From Brevibacillus panacihumi W25 (GTDB taxonomy: Bacteria; Bacillota; Bacilli; Brevibacillales; Brevibacillaceae), in contig NZ_KI629782.1 of the NCBI RefSeq assembly GCF_000503775.1, positions 806,001 through 870,000 on the forward strand: a stretch of DNA of 64,000 nucleotides, in the 5' to 3' direction. A program made the position numbers and the translations under genes. The notes beneath the pieces were generated by a model, which worked only from the letters and a program-made list of their open reading frames with translations, made no database searches and was not told where the DNA came from. This document shows, piece after piece, positions 8,436-19,500 of the stretch (its first letter is position 1; every line of letters begins with the position of its first letter).

Positions 8436-11198
8436 TCATGAATGGTTGCAAACCGGATATTTTTGCAGGTGATTAAGAACCAGCAAAGCCCCAGCCTTAT
8501 GCAGCGGCTCATTCTGCTTCTCACAATGAAACAGCTGAATGCAGGATGGGCAGCCGTCCGAACAACCACAGCTGCTAATGATCTGTTGGGCTTTCTCCAA
8601 GAGAACCTCGAATTTTTCCGCAACGACCTCGACTATACCTGAACCGCCTCCTGCTTGGCTGTCGTAGAAGAACATTCCGGGCATTCCAAACAATGCTGAG
8701 CCAGAATAAAAAGAGGTGTGCTGAAAATCAGCCATACTGCACCTTACAACGGCCGGTATCGCCGAAGCTATGGCATGTTCGACTGCGTGAAGGCTTCCCT
8801 CAACCAAAGTCTCCAAGTCAATGGATTCGTGATTCTGCACATCATTGAGCAGACCTTTAAGTTCATCCCTTCCTTGGTGATCCCACATCAGCCAAAACGC
8901 CTCGGTTTGGAAACTGACAGGATATGTGTTTGTCAATTGCACGGTTTCGGGAGGCGTTGCGCCGTGATTGTAGATTTTTTTGTAGCCAAATGTGCTTCGT
9001 TTTACGATGATGTTTCCAAGATTGGATTTGATCGCCGCGTCACTTCTCAGTGGATTGGTTATGTCATGGATTTCAATGCTATCGCGAACAATTCCGCGAG
9101 TATGATAATCCGTTCTTACCGGCTCCACAACCACTTTGCGTTGCTTACCGTTGACCCACTTGACCTTATAGAAGGTACGATTGTCAGGTCCCAGAAATAC
9201 TGCATCCACGTGATAATCTCTTATTAAGGAACGCTCATCTACACTTTGAAACAAGATGTCCTCATTCCAGCCGTTCTTGGTTACAACCGTATAAGTAGCC
9301 CCCATTGTATACAAAGTTTGATATCTTGGCGTTTCACCATGATAGAGGAGTTTTCCTTCGATCTGCTGCCACTGGTCGCTTGCTTCCGCAACCACTTTGC
9401 GAAGCGCCGAAGAGCGAACATAATTCATAGCATTGGTCAACGTTCCTCCCAGTTCGTGAGCTGCGTATGCGAGATGTTCCTTTAATAGCTTGGGATTCGT
9501 TGTATTAATCGCTGCTGATTCAGGCGGGAGCTTAAAGAATTCTTCAGGATTGCGGGCAAAGTATTGCTGCAATGGCTCTTCCTGAAGCATCATAATCACC
9601 ACACCGTCTCTGCTGCGTCCCACTCGTCCAGCCTGCTGCCAAAAGGAAGCCTGGGAGCCAGGGTATCCGAGTAAGATACATACATCCAGACACTTCACAT
9701 CAATTCCGACCTCTAGGGCGCTAGTAGTGACCACTCCAAGGATCTCGCCTTGCTCAAGTTTTTGTATGGTTCGTTCTTTAACTTCTTGCGTGAGGTATGC
9801 ATGGTACGGCAGAAAAAACTCATGTGGTTCGTCTGCCGAAAGCCCGCCATGATCATGAAGGTGGCTGCGCAGTATCATGTTTATTTCACGACTTAAAAGC
9901 TGGGCTTGCTGGCGGTTGCTTGTGAAAATGATACTTCTCGGCCATCTTCCATCCTTGTAGATCGTGCGCAGAATCTCATAGAGATCGGAAACAACGGCCC
10001 TTTTCTTTTGCTCATCGTCTGATAAGCCCGGATTCCACATCAAAATCGCTTTCTTCTTTACTGGCGCTTGTACTCCCGATATTTCATGAAATCCTTTCAT
10101 TCCACGCATTCCTGTTAATTCTTCAGCTAGATACTTTGGATTAGCAATTGTAGCCGAGCAGGCAATAAACTGGACGTTTTTATTTCCCAACCTGTCACAT
10201 AACATTCTTAATCTGCGAAGGACCAAAGAAACCTTTGAACCTAACAATCCGGAGTACTGATGAAGCTCATCAATAACCACATACCGAAGATTCTGCAAAA
10301 AGCGCAATAGCTGGGAACCTCTTCCCGTAGATGAGCCTGCTCCTTGAAGAATTAAGTGCAGGTAGTGGACGTTGGTCAGCCAATAGCGCCCCTCAGAGAA
10401 CACGAAGCTAGACGCCTGATCTTTTCTCATATGCTCCGGAACGTTCCGCTGCCCATGAAGAAGTCCAACAGATATTTGTTGTCCATTCACAGTGAATCGC
10501 GAAAATCCATTAAGCGAAATTTTATTTCCCTGCTCTTCTATATCATCGGCCCATTCTTTCAAATGGGTAAACTGATCTTCGACCAATGCTTTGAACGGAG
10601 CCAAATATAGCCCACACGCGTTCGGATCAGATACCAATTTTTCCATAATGGGAACATTGTAAGCCAATGATTTTCCCGATGCGGTTTTCGTACAGAGAAC
10701 GACATTACGTCCTTCCCGGATGTTCTGTATGGCTTCTCCTTGGTGCTGATACAGCTTATTGATCCCCAGTGAAAGAAGCTTCCGTTGCAGCCAACTGGGC
10801 ATAAGGATTTGGTCAGCATAAGCGCCTTGATTGGCGTCAATTTGATGTACATGTACGTCGCTTCGGATACGTTTTCCGACTTCAAGCAAGTTCTGGACGA
10901 GCATATCACTATCGAATGCTTGTTGCACGGGAAGTCTTCGGTCTGAGATCATTTCCATTTCTTCCGGTGTCAACATCCCGTCCAAGATTGAACATCCATC
11001 ATGCGTACAATAAACGCCAGCTTGTTTGTTTATATAGGACTCCATATCGGGTTCAATTGAGCGCCACTCCGAAATTCGAATCCCGTTTGCCCGTTGATGG
11101 ATATAACGGTAATATCCTTTCGGATCAGCTTTATAACCGATTTGGACAAAGTCTCCATATGGCTTTTGGCCTCCACAAGAAGAGCAGATTACAGGCAT
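8436..11198 (-). CDS. DUF1998 DEAD/DEAH helicase 2 (MrfA-like)
   Basis: Superfamily 2 helicase of 920 residues. The N-terminal zinc ribbon begins VICSSCGGQKPYG with a second Cys group near residue 63. RecA1 shows CTKTASGKSLAYN (Walker A) and VVIDELHQYSG (DEAH-type box). RecA2 shows ALEVGIDVKCLD and QQAGRVGRSRDG. The C-terminal DUF1998 region ends in the cysteine cluster CGCSDGCPSCIQ, as in the MrfA/YprA repair helicases. It starts two bases after the stop of its paralogue, so both are made together. It probably translocates on or unwinds DNA for a partner nuclease. Not DrmB of DISARM: helicase and DUF1998 are fused here. Confidence 0.9.
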   Translation of the reverse strand: MPVICSSCGGQKPYGDFVQIGYKADPKGYYRYIHQRANGIRISEWRSIEPDMESYINKQAGVYCTHDGCSILDGMLTPEEMEMISDRRLPVQQAFDSDMLVQNLLEVGKRIRSDVHVHQIDANQGAYADQILMPSWLQRKLLSLGINKLYQHQGEAIQNIREGRNVVLCTKTASGKSLAYNVPIMEKLVSDPNACGLYLAPFKALVEDQFTHLKEWADDIEEQGNKISLNGFSRFTVNGQQISVGLLHGQRNVPEHMRKDQASSFVFSEGRYWLTNVHYLHLILQGAGSSTGRGSQLLRFLQNLRYVVIDELHQYSGLLGSKVSLVLRRLRMLCDRLGNKNVQFIACSATIANPKYLAEELTGMRGMKGFHEISGVQAPVKKKAILMWNPGLSDDEQKKRAVVSDLYEILRTIYKDGRWPRSIIFTSNRQQAQLLSREINMILRSHLHDHGGLSADEPHEFFLPYHAYLTQEVKERTIQKLEQGEILGVVTTSALEVGIDVKCLDVCILLGYPGSQASFWQQAGRVGRSRDGVVIMMLQEEPLQQYFARNPEEFFKLPPESAAINTTNPKLLKEHLAYAAHELGGTLTNAMNYVRSSALRKVVAEASDQWQQIEGKLLYHGETPRYQTLYTMGATYTVVTKNGWNEDILFQSVDERSLIRDYHVDAVFLGPDNRTFYKVKWVNGKQRKVVVEPVRTDYHTRGIVRDSIEIHDITNPLRSDAAIKSNLGNIIVKRSTFGYKKIYNHGATPPETVQLTNTYPVSFQTEAFWLMWDHQGRDELKGLLNDVQNHESIDLETLVEGSLHAVEHAIASAIPAVVRCSMADFQHTSFYSGSALFGMPGMFFYDSQAGGGSGIVEVVAEKFEVLLEKAQQIISSCGCSDGCPSCIQLFHCEKQNEPLHKAGALLVLNHLQKYPVCNHS

Positions 11199-11200
11199 TC

Positions 11201-13885
11201 TTAATCGATCCCTTCAATCAATATCTTCAGCAGCATTTTGGCCCCAGGTTTGAACAATTCAATATTCCCTTTACCGGGGAGCTGGACGCAACTAGGACAT
11301 CCTTCAGAACAAGGGCAGCTCTCAATAAGCTCAAGCGCTTTTCGTAGCACATGAGGGAGTTTCTCGTAAATCGCTTCGATGGTTCCGAGGCCGGACCCAT
11401 TCTCCCCATAGAATCCGATAACAGGTCGATTAGCAAAAGCCGTCATTGCACTCGCGGAAAAACCTGTAAAGTCATTCGCGTCACAAATAATGAGGTCAGG
11501 AATAACGGAAGTCATAGCGTGACCTGCAGCGTGAAGAGAGCCTTCGCCCAACAGATCAACGGGTCTGCCTTCATCTACCCATTCCTGGATGTTATTCTTC
11601 AGATGACCCCATTGGGAATCCGTTAATGTAACCCACATTCCTTCGGGTGTAAATCGGGTGACGGACGGATGATCCAATTGAACCTGCTCCGATTCATGCT
11701 TCTGTCCGAAGTAAACTTTTTTATAACCGAAGACGCTCCGCTTGATCTCCAGTTCACCATAGGCCATATCGATTCCTTCGATATTTTGCTTCTGGTAAGT
11801 CTGCATAATATCGATGGCATCACGATAAGTAGATTGGGTGTAATAAGTTAGTTCTTGAATAGGCAATACAATAATTTCACCTTTTCTGCGATTGATAGAG
11901 TCTACTCGATAGCCTTTCTCTCCAGGAGTCCAATAGATCGCGCCTTCATAAAAATCACGAAGAGCACTCCACTCATCCAAACTGTCTACTATCGTTTGAT
12001 TTTGTCCCCGAATGGTTACGCTGTAATTTTTACCAGACATTGATCGAAGACTAAACTTGTCATCAACGGTCGCCTCATCGTTAGCTGTTGCAGCTACTTG
12101 CAGTACAGTCTCAATATAATCTTCGAGTAATCCAGGAAACATGTCCTGCAAGTCTTCCTTCGTGACTTCTCTCCCGAGCTCTTCTCTTAGTAACGGGATG
12201 TGCATGGCTAACAACTTGTAATTTGTTGGATTAATCCTAACTACCTCGGGAGCTTTATAGATAAATTCAAGCGGGTTACGCATGTAATACTGCTGAAGCG
12301 GTTCATCCTGCCAGATCAGTATGGCAACACCCTCGCCTTTGCGGCCAACACGTCCGATCTGTTGGGAGAATGCCGCTTTCGATCCGGGATAACCAACAAG
12401 AACGGCAAGACTCAAATCACCGATATCAATCCCGACTTCAAGGGCATTGGTCGTAATAATGACATGAATATCGTGGGACTTGAGCCGCTCAATAATTCGT
12501 TTCCGGGTATCATTCGGTAGGATTCCAGTATAAAAAGCCGCGAGTTTCTCTCCGTCCACTTTCTCTTTTGGTAGTCGGAGAGGCTGGCGCAAGACGTCTT
12601 TGATATAACGGGTAAATACCATAGTCTGGCTGCGAGAAGGTTGAAAAATGATGCTCTTAATCACTTTCTGATCAACAGTCATGATCTGTTTCGCCATCGT
12701 AATGGCATCGGTAGAAGGCGCGCGGCGGACTTGTTCATCGGCTGACATACCGGGATTCCAGAGGACGATCCCCTTTTTCTGATGGGCGGAACCATCTGTA
12801 TTGATGAGGGTGAATCCGCTAAGACCTGTAAGATCCTCTGCTAATCTAATAGGATTTTCAATCGTTGCTGAGCTCGTAATAATCTGGATGTTGTGAGTAT
12901 TACCAAGTTCTCGACAAACCTTAAGCAGGCGTCTGAGTACCAATGCGACATGACTTCCGAATGTACCTCGGTACATATGCATCTCATCAAGCACGATAAA
13001 TTTGAGGTTCCGCAGATAATTCCGAATGTGGTGTGCGGTCGCATACTTCACCTTCTGAACTTGCCCGAGAATGGAGTAATGAATCATATCCGGATTCGTC
13101 ATCCATACCTGTGCTTTTTCCATAATTCGCTGCCGCGGCCCATTCTCGGTATCCCCATCCAGCCGGCCGATATGAATCAGGCGATCTCCTAAGTGCAATT
13201 GAGTTTCAAACCACTCATCCAAGGATGATTGATCCTTCGTTTCATCCGTACCAAAACGTCTGATTTGATCTAGTTGATCATTAGCTAATGCCTTGGTAGG
13301 AAATATGTACAATGCCCGTTCTTCAGGATGATTATACAACCGGCTAAGAATCGGCAGGTTATAGGACAACGTCTTTCCAGATGATGTTGAAGTGACCAAG
13401 ACAACATTCGAACCAGAATGGACTGCATCGGCTGTTTGTGCTTGGTGAGTATATAACTGTGTAATTCCCATTCGATGTAAGGCGTCCTTGATGGGCTCCG
13501 GTGTAGATTCAGGAATATCCGCAAAAGTAGCTTCTTTCGCAGGAAGTGTATGTACATAAATCTCGGCGGCCTCTTCCTCTGCCAACTCCTTCAGCTTATC
13601 CAGTACATCTTCTGATGAAAATTCATGACTTACTACGCCGGGAATTCGGTTATCTTCACATAGAATAAATTCTTCTTTCTCTAAAGGAACGATAGCAAAA
13701 CAAGAAGGGCAGTAAATTCCCTCTTCGTATCCTCGGAGGTTTTCAATTACAGGAGTCCAGTCTAAGCATTTGATCCCGGTTGGCGAATATTCAAGCAGTC
13801 GTTGCTCCCCGACTTGACTGATCTTATTAGAAATTTGAATCGCCTTCAGCATATTCTCGCATTCAGAACACTTCAGAAATGCCAT
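11201..13885 (-). CDS. DUF1998 DEAD/DEAH helicase 1 (MrfA-like)
   Basis: Paralogue of the next gene, 894 residues from the ATG preceded by GGAGGG seven bases upstream. It carries an N-terminal zinc ribbon (KCSECENML and YCPSCF), Walker A TSTSSGKTLSYN, DEAH-like VLDEMHMYRG, RecA2 motifs ALEVGIDIGDLS and QQIGRVGRKGEG, and the DUF1998 C-terminal cluster CPCSEGCPSCVQ. The two proteins align along their whole length yet differ strongly, which implies an old duplication and a possible heteromer. First gene of a separate operon: a terminator lies upstream at 14.05 kb, and its own promoter of the shared island type is at 13921-13968. Confidence 0.9.
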   Translation of the reverse strand: MAFLKCSECENMLKAIQISNKISQVGEQRLLEYSPTGIKCLDWTPVIENLRGYEEGIYCPSCFAIVPLEKEEFILCEDNRIPGVVSHEFSSEDVLDKLKELAEEEAAEIYVHTLPAKEATFADIPESTPEPIKDALHRMGITQLYTHQAQTADAVHSGSNVVLVTSTSSGKTLSYNLPILSRLYNHPEERALYIFPTKALANDQLDQIRRFGTDETKDQSSLDEWFETQLHLGDRLIHIGRLDGDTENGPRQRIMEKAQVWMTNPDMIHYSILGQVQKVKYATAHHIRNYLRNLKFIVLDEMHMYRGTFGSHVALVLRRLLKVCRELGNTHNIQIITSSATIENPIRLAEDLTGLSGFTLINTDGSAHQKKGIVLWNPGMSADEQVRRAPSTDAITMAKQIMTVDQKVIKSIIFQPSRSQTMVFTRYIKDVLRQPLRLPKEKVDGEKLAAFYTGILPNDTRKRIIERLKSHDIHVIITTNALEVGIDIGDLSLAVLVGYPGSKAAFSQQIGRVGRKGEGVAILIWQDEPLQQYYMRNPLEFIYKAPEVVRINPTNYKLLAMHIPLLREELGREVTKEDLQDMFPGLLEDYIETVLQVAATANDEATVDDKFSLRSMSGKNYSVTIRGQNQTIVDSLDEWSALRDFYEGAIYWTPGEKGYRVDSINRRKGEIIVLPIQELTYYTQSTYRDAIDIMQTYQKQNIEGIDMAYGELEIKRSVFGYKKVYFGQKHESEQVQLDHPSVTRFTPEGMWVTLTDSQWGHLKNNIQEWVDEGRPVDLLGEGSLHAAGHAMTSVIPDLIICDANDFTGFSASAMTAFANRPVIGFYGENGSGLGTIEAIYEKLPHVLRKALELIESCPCSEGCPSCVQLPGKGNIELFKPGAKMLLKILIEGID

Positions 13886-13920
13886 ACCCAATCCCTCCAA
13901 ATCAAATAACGGTTGATCAT

Positions 13921-13968
13921 ATTAGAACATATTGATTCGACAGCATGCTGTCATAGAATATACGTTCT
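13921..13968 (-). promoter_or_regulatory. Shared island promoter, copy for DUF1998/HD/McrBC operon
   Basis: Read on the minus strand: AGAACGTATATTCTATGACA, then six bases, then TGTC, with -10 candidate TCTAAT exactly 16 bases after the start of TGTC. The upstream 20-mer matches the HIRAN and YhaM copies at 17 of 20 positions. The arms form the longer palindrome GACAGCATGCTGTC. The -10 lies about 36 bases before the helicase 1 start codon. No consensus -35 is visible. Confidence 0.7.
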
Positions 13969-14038
13969 CGTGGAATAAAACCCCTTTACTGGTTACTGGT
14001 GATTCGACAAAATAGGAAGTAAGTCCTGTGAACAATGC

Positions 14039-14080
14039 AAAAAAACCCAAACGAAGCATTAATTAGCCGCTTTGTTTGGG
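14039..14080 (-). terminator. Terminator between OLD nuclease and DUF1998 operon
   Basis: Inverted repeat CCCAAAC ... GTTTGGG with further pairing (AAGC / GCTT) inside, followed on the minus strand by a run of seven T. It should stop transcripts coming from the OLD nuclease gene and isolate the helicase operon. Confidence 0.75.
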
Positions 14081-14409
14081 CATATTGTAGTGGAAAAAAG
14101 AGCTTAAAGTAAAGGGTGAGAACAACATTACCCGCCTTCATTCGGTTAGGGTGAGGTAAAAACGTTGGATTTAATCATTTGCCTTACACTCAGTATTAGT
14201 AACACTGTATACTCCACATTCACCGTATGCATGAACCCCCTATAGTCAGATCCAATCTGTTGCAATCAGCAGAACCTTGATTTAACGCGTTTTTTGCCAA
14301 CAGGCGTCCGCTCATTTTGGTTCGTTTCTGACAGTTTCTGTTGATGTTTTACATCAATTTTACATCAATGAACGTAAACAAGAACTAATCCCTTATGCTT
14401 GGTTAGCAC
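14081..14409. other. Gene-free stretch after OLD nuclease
   Basis: No supported ORF. It contains a tandem TTTTACATCAA repeat (about 14345-14368) and AT-rich sequence, possibly the scar of a lost integrase or gene. No att site can be proved from it. Confidence 0.4.
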
Positions 14410-16338
14410 TTATGTATTTGTGTTTTCTCTGCCTGATGCCTCACTTGCAGCAGCAACCTCCGCCATATGAGCCTCTGTTTCAAGATCCTTTAAATAATCT
14501 GAAAATACTTGATGAATCACATGCTTCCACGCGTTTGGCAAGGAGTCCCAATCACTACCCCAATTATTGACGATATGAATGTATGCGCGATAAGGTTTTT
14601 CGTTGGATAGCGCAGGATATCCTAAGACATCTTCGATGCAATTGGAGAGCATCACTCTCTTCGAACTACCACCCAGCGCGTCAAGGATCGGTTGATTTAA
14701 CCTTTCAGCACGCTCATTACCTCGATCTTCATCATGAATGACGTAGGGTTGAATTCCCATCGCCTTTAAATACTTCACTAGTGAGATGATCGTTGCCTTT
14801 CCCCTTGCTTTGACGATTTGCCAGTTCGACTCAATATTCTTCCGGATTGGATCAGGCATGCGCTGAAGCGTCTCTCGAAAGACAATATCCTCTGTGTCCC
14901 CTTCTATAATTAGAACATTTTTTGCAAAAAAAACTTTGGCAATGTAATCATCAACCTTTAAGAGCATCTTTACATACGTTTGATCTTCGGCCTGCAACTT
15001 GCGAAACTCCTCACTTGTGTTAAAAGCGAAACATTGAATTTTTTCAATCATGACTGCACGTTCTCCGAAAAACCACTGAACCGACACTCTGGACAAATTG
15101 TTCAGAATTTGTGACGGTCGTTTGCTTAAGTCGATCATATAAGGGGAATGAGTCGTGCATACGATCTGGTTGTTCTGTGCTGCAGCAAGTTCATATATCG
15201 TATCTCTCATTTGTTTGGCGGCGTTGGGATGAAGATAGATTTCAGGCTCCTCAAATCCAATGATTAACGGCCTAAAGGCACCTGTTTCCAATCTTCGGGC
15301 TTCTCTCATATTTCGATAACGCAGTAACGCAAATACTGCTGATCGAATCATTCCTGTTCCTTGCAAGTTGACGGGTGTAATGATGTTGCTAAACATCGAA
15401 ATTTGGAACTGGGGTTTTATCGCCTTATCCGCATCGGACAACGTAGTGCGTGCTTTCAATCCTGTATTAGGAAATACATCTCCTAGTACACCGTTCAATT
15501 CATTCATCATTCTGCCAAATTCACTGTCTACATTATCCGGGTCGAGCTCTGCTGCTAACAACTCTAAATATCTTTGCGCTTCCTTGAAATTGAATGAAGC
15601 ATCCCTTACATCATTGAACAATTCAACCAATGTCTTGGTAAGTGTTCCTGATTGCTCCGACAATTCCTCCGCTTTATCTTGAGCTGGGATAAGTAAGAAC
15701 TTTGGCAACCGGGTTAGAACATTCGCTGGGATTCCTCCTGGATTTTCAAACCAGTCTTCCAATGCCTCATCGTACTCATATAATACATCCTCCAACTCAT
15801 CAAGAATTTGGCGAGCTTTCTGTGGTAATTTTTTTGTTGGTTCGACACCTGTAAGCTTATCTGCTACTAGAGAAACGTCTAATCCTGCATCAATGTATTG
15901 TTGCAATGTAGAACACTCTGCGAATTGCTGTTTAACATGCTTAGCTTGTTCCCGAAGTTCTACCACATAATCTGAACTAGGTTCAAATGTTTTTCGATAG
16001 ACCACCCTATAGCCGACTTCACCATTTTCTTTTTCATATCTTAAAACACGTCCTTTAAACCCTCGCCAATTACGTGCTTCTTCTGGTACCTCTCTGAATT
16101 CCGCGGTCAATACGATTTTATTCGCACCACGAACATTGGCGGCAGTACCTTCTTCTAGAAACGAAAAGAATTCCTCTACCGGGATTCTCTTTATATCATT
16201 CAATAAATAGTTCAAGGCGGATAAAATTGAACTCTTGCCGACATTATTCTCGCCTATCAGAAATGTAGCGTCCGAGAAAAACACTTCTGTATCCAGGTGC
16301 CTTCGAAAGCCTTCAATTTTCAAACTGTAAAGTTGCAT
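14410..16338 (-). CDS. OLD-family ATP-dependent endonuclease
   Basis: Overcoming-lysogenisation-defect (OLD) family protein of 642 residues. The N-terminal ABC-type ATPase has Walker A LIGENNVGKSS (about residue 30) and a later GFEEPEIYLHPNA signature/Walker B with the D-loop His region CTTHSPYM. The C-terminal TOPRIM nuclease has VLIIEGDTEDIVF (catalytic Glu) and VIHDEDRGNERAERLN (Asp-x-Asp-like). ATG start with SD GGAAAGGTGAG. It is separated from brxHII by a hairpin at 16.5 kb, so it is either a separate transcript or a read-through product. No gabB-type helicase follows directly, which argues against Gabija; it probably acts as a lone OLD nuclease or with the helicases. Confidence 0.88.
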   Translation of the reverse strand: MQLYSLKIEGFRRHLDTEVFFSDATFLIGENNVGKSSILSALNYLLNDIKRIPVEEFFSFLEEGTAANVRGANKIVLTAEFREVPEEARNWRGFKGRVLRYEKENGEVGYRVVYRKTFEPSSDYVVELREQAKHVKQQFAECSTLQQYIDAGLDVSLVADKLTGVEPTKKLPQKARQILDELEDVLYEYDEALEDWFENPGGIPANVLTRLPKFLLIPAQDKAEELSEQSGTLTKTLVELFNDVRDASFNFKEAQRYLELLAAELDPDNVDSEFGRMMNELNGVLGDVFPNTGLKARTTLSDADKAIKPQFQISMFSNIITPVNLQGTGMIRSAVFALLRYRNMREARRLETGAFRPLIIGFEEPEIYLHPNAAKQMRDTIYELAAAQNNQIVCTTHSPYMIDLSKRPSQILNNLSRVSVQWFFGERAVMIEKIQCFAFNTSEEFRKLQAEDQTYVKMLLKVDDYIAKVFFAKNVLIIEGDTEDIVFRETLQRMPDPIRKNIESNWQIVKARGKATIISLVKYLKAMGIQPYVIHDEDRGNERAERLNQPILDALGGSSKRVMLSNCIEDVLGYPALSNEKPYRAYIHIVNNWGSDWDSLPNAWKHVIHQVFSDYLKDLETEAHMAEVAAASEASGRENTNT

Positions 16339-16487
16339 AAGAATCTCACCTTTCCCCTAAATTAAAATAATTTAAATTACTTAAATAGTTCAACAAATGG
16401 TTGTATTTCCCTGCATCTAATGATCTAACCGTTTGAAATAAAAGAGGATCATATTTCCTTTCCTTATATGGATGAGTACAGAAAAAA

Positions 16488-16520
16488 GAGCGATAAAAGA
16501 AGATTTCCTCTTTATCGCTC
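16488..16520 (-). terminator. Terminator at end of BREX operon
   Basis: Perfect 10-bp stem GAGCGATAAA / TTTATCGCTC with a 13-base loop, followed on the minus strand by TTTTTTC. It lies about 55 bases after the brxHII stop. Confidence 0.8.
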
Positions 16521-16574
16521 ATTTTTGACGATCAAATTAAAGGTCGGCATGCACGTTTTTTACTGCGAAGGTGC

Positions 16575-19500
16575 CTATACAAGAATACGTTGAGCCAATC
16601 TTTGCTCATCAACCACCACATTGCCTTGAATATAATAAACATACGTATACTCAGCAATGTCCGCCAAATCCTCAAGGTATTCCTCTGACGGAAAGAAGTC
16701 TCTATTGTCCGTCAAAATAATGAAGCGCGGCTCACCGTTAAAACGCTCACTATAGAAATCAACTCTCGCCAATGGATCAAACATTTTCACGTTGCTCCTG
16801 CCATGTTGACGTTCGTAGGCTTCTACAATCTCTTTGTAGTCTACAGAAAAAAGCCTTTCCGCAACTCCTCTAGGAACGACTTCTAGCTGCATGATTCGTT
16901 TCGGCGGTTTCATGGTAATATTTTTTTGTCGTTCAACCTGAGTTAGCCGGGTTTCTTTTCGCAATTCGATGTCAATAAGACTTGCATCCAATTGATTAAT
17001 CAAAGCACTGTTACGATTATCTTGATTATCTCGTTCATATTCAGCTCTTCGATCCATCAGCTCATGTATTTGCTTCGTAAACGTTTGATCGAGATACTGA
17101 AGAACACGGTTTAAATATTGATTACGCTTCGTCTTCACTCGATCCCTAATTGCAATTGCTTGCTGTATCGCCGCTGATCGCATTGATTTGTCATCTATAA
17201 CTTCCAATACGATTGGTTCTCCATTAAACTGTTGCTGAAATAACCAATAATTATCGAGTCTAAACACCGATCCATCTTCTCTTCTGGCGATGCAGATGAC
17301 ATCACCATCCAATTCTTTACCTGTTCCATCAACAACATTGACCAAATAAACATCAATCGTCATCGGTTCTCGAATCGGATACGGTACCATAAATCTTTGA
17401 ATGGTTAATTTGTCCTGATCTTTCTGGGCAAGTAACATACTCAATCGAAATAACGGGTGATCATCAGACAGCAACATGACATTTTCAACACAATATTCAG
17501 AATACGGTGTAAATCGGATCGCCTCATTCATTTGACTATAGGGTAAATTGTGAATTCTACATAGGTCTCTGATGTACTTCGGCATCCGATCAATCCGCTT
17601 TACTTTCTCCTGTTGTGATGAATATACCCGAATGTTGTTCCTGACCAGCACCTGTTCGGCAAATTCAGCATAACTACGATGGGACAGTTTCGATACGGCT
17701 ATGTCATGCTGTTCACGTCTCATTTTCGGCAAATCAAATGCATCTTCGGCTAATCGCTCTTGTTGGACAAACTCTAGCAATCTTTGGTGCTCTTCCGATA
17801 TCGATCGTTCCATGGATGCTATTATGTCATCTAGATTTTCGCGTTCTAAAATTGCAGCTTGCATGAGTGAAGGAAGATCGTGATCTTCACCATTAAATAT
17901 CTCACCGATAAAATCATATACAAGATCCGATCCAAGGTCGTTGCGCATACGATCCATCTTATCCAGCAAACGAATCATGACATCGCCTTCCCGAGTATTG
18001 GATGCCACCAAGTTAAATACAGCTACGTCGTTTTTCTGGCCGATACGATGGATTCTACCCATTCGTTGCTCTAATCGATTCGGATTCCATGGGATGTCGT
18101 AATTAATCATCTGATTACAGAATTGCAGATTGATCGACTCGCCGCCGGCATCCGTGGCAATCATTACTTGACATTCATTACGGAATAGTTCTACTTGCTT
18201 TCTTCGCTCATCCATTGAATATTTACCAATGATCTTGGCCACTCTTGGGAGTCTCTCTAGTAGTCTCTTCTCCAAATACTCCAGTGTATCGGCAGACTCC
18301 GTAAAGATGAGCAGTTTCTCCCCTTGGTTCAGCAAACCATTTAAACCAAATAAAGTCCGTTCCAATTCATCGTATTTTCGTTCGATTGCATTAGACTTCA
18401 AGTAAGCTGTTTGCTTGATTAATCGAGACAATTGGTCGATCTCAATTTGAAGCTCCTCCGTATCAACTTGGTCTACGGCTTGCTCAAGCTGTTGTTCTAT
18501 CTTTTCTTGCAAATCAAATGCTTCATCGGAATACTCGTCTATATTTATAGTTTTTGTTTTATCGATAAATTTTTTACGTTCTTTTACTGTCAGCTCTAAT
18601 AAATGCTGCAATCGTTTTCTGCGACGTCGTAGTGACAAATCGATTGCTGCAATAGACGAACTGAGTCGGCGTTGAAGAAGCATCATAGCAAACGCTGTAC
18701 TATTGCTTCCAGAATGAATAGCCCGATTAAAATAATGTCGTACGTAGTTCGTTACATCCTCATATAGCTGTAACTCTGGCTTAGAGAGTTCATATTGAAT
18801 CGTTTTCACTGTACGCTTTGGAAATAGTGGTGTCCCGTCAAAATTCTTTATATTCTCTTTCAATCTTCGAATAATAAATGGATTAGCTTTCTCCTTCAAC
18901 GTTTCATTGACAGATAGACTCGAGAAAATATCTCCATCAACCAATTTCATCAAGTGACGAAAGTTTTCCATATCGCCTTTATGCGGAGTAGCGGTGAGTA
19001 AAACACAATGCTCACTACGGCGCAACAACAATTCACCAAGTTGATAGAGTTTCGTTTTGGACGTCTTTTTGTTGATCGTGCCGTGTGTATATGCAGCCAT
19101 TTTATGTGCTTCATCCACGATAACAAGGTCGAAATCGACTTCGCTAAGCATACTCTTCACTTCGTCTCGTGCTGCCCAGTACATAGAGGCCAGACATAAG
19201 TCATGCTTAAGAAAAGGATTTTCAGACCCATATTGTTTGATGGTAGAACGATTGATAATAAAAAATTTCTCCCCAAACTTCTCACTAAGTTCCTCTTGCC
19301 ACTGCTTTAGTACAAGTGGCGGAACAAGAATCAGAACCCTTTGGATACGATCACGAACCATCAACTCTTTTATGAGCATGCCGGACATGATCGTTTTGCC
19401 TGCCCCTGGATCATCCGCTAGTAAAAATCGGATTTGAGGAGTTTGAAGCATACGACTATATACAGCTTCGTTTTGATGAGGGAGCGGGATCAATTTGTTA

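Noticed and set aside
14410..16338. Gabija system (OLD nuclease as GajA)
   Set aside because: No UvrD-type GajB gene follows; the next genes are DUF1998 SF2 helicases behind a terminator.
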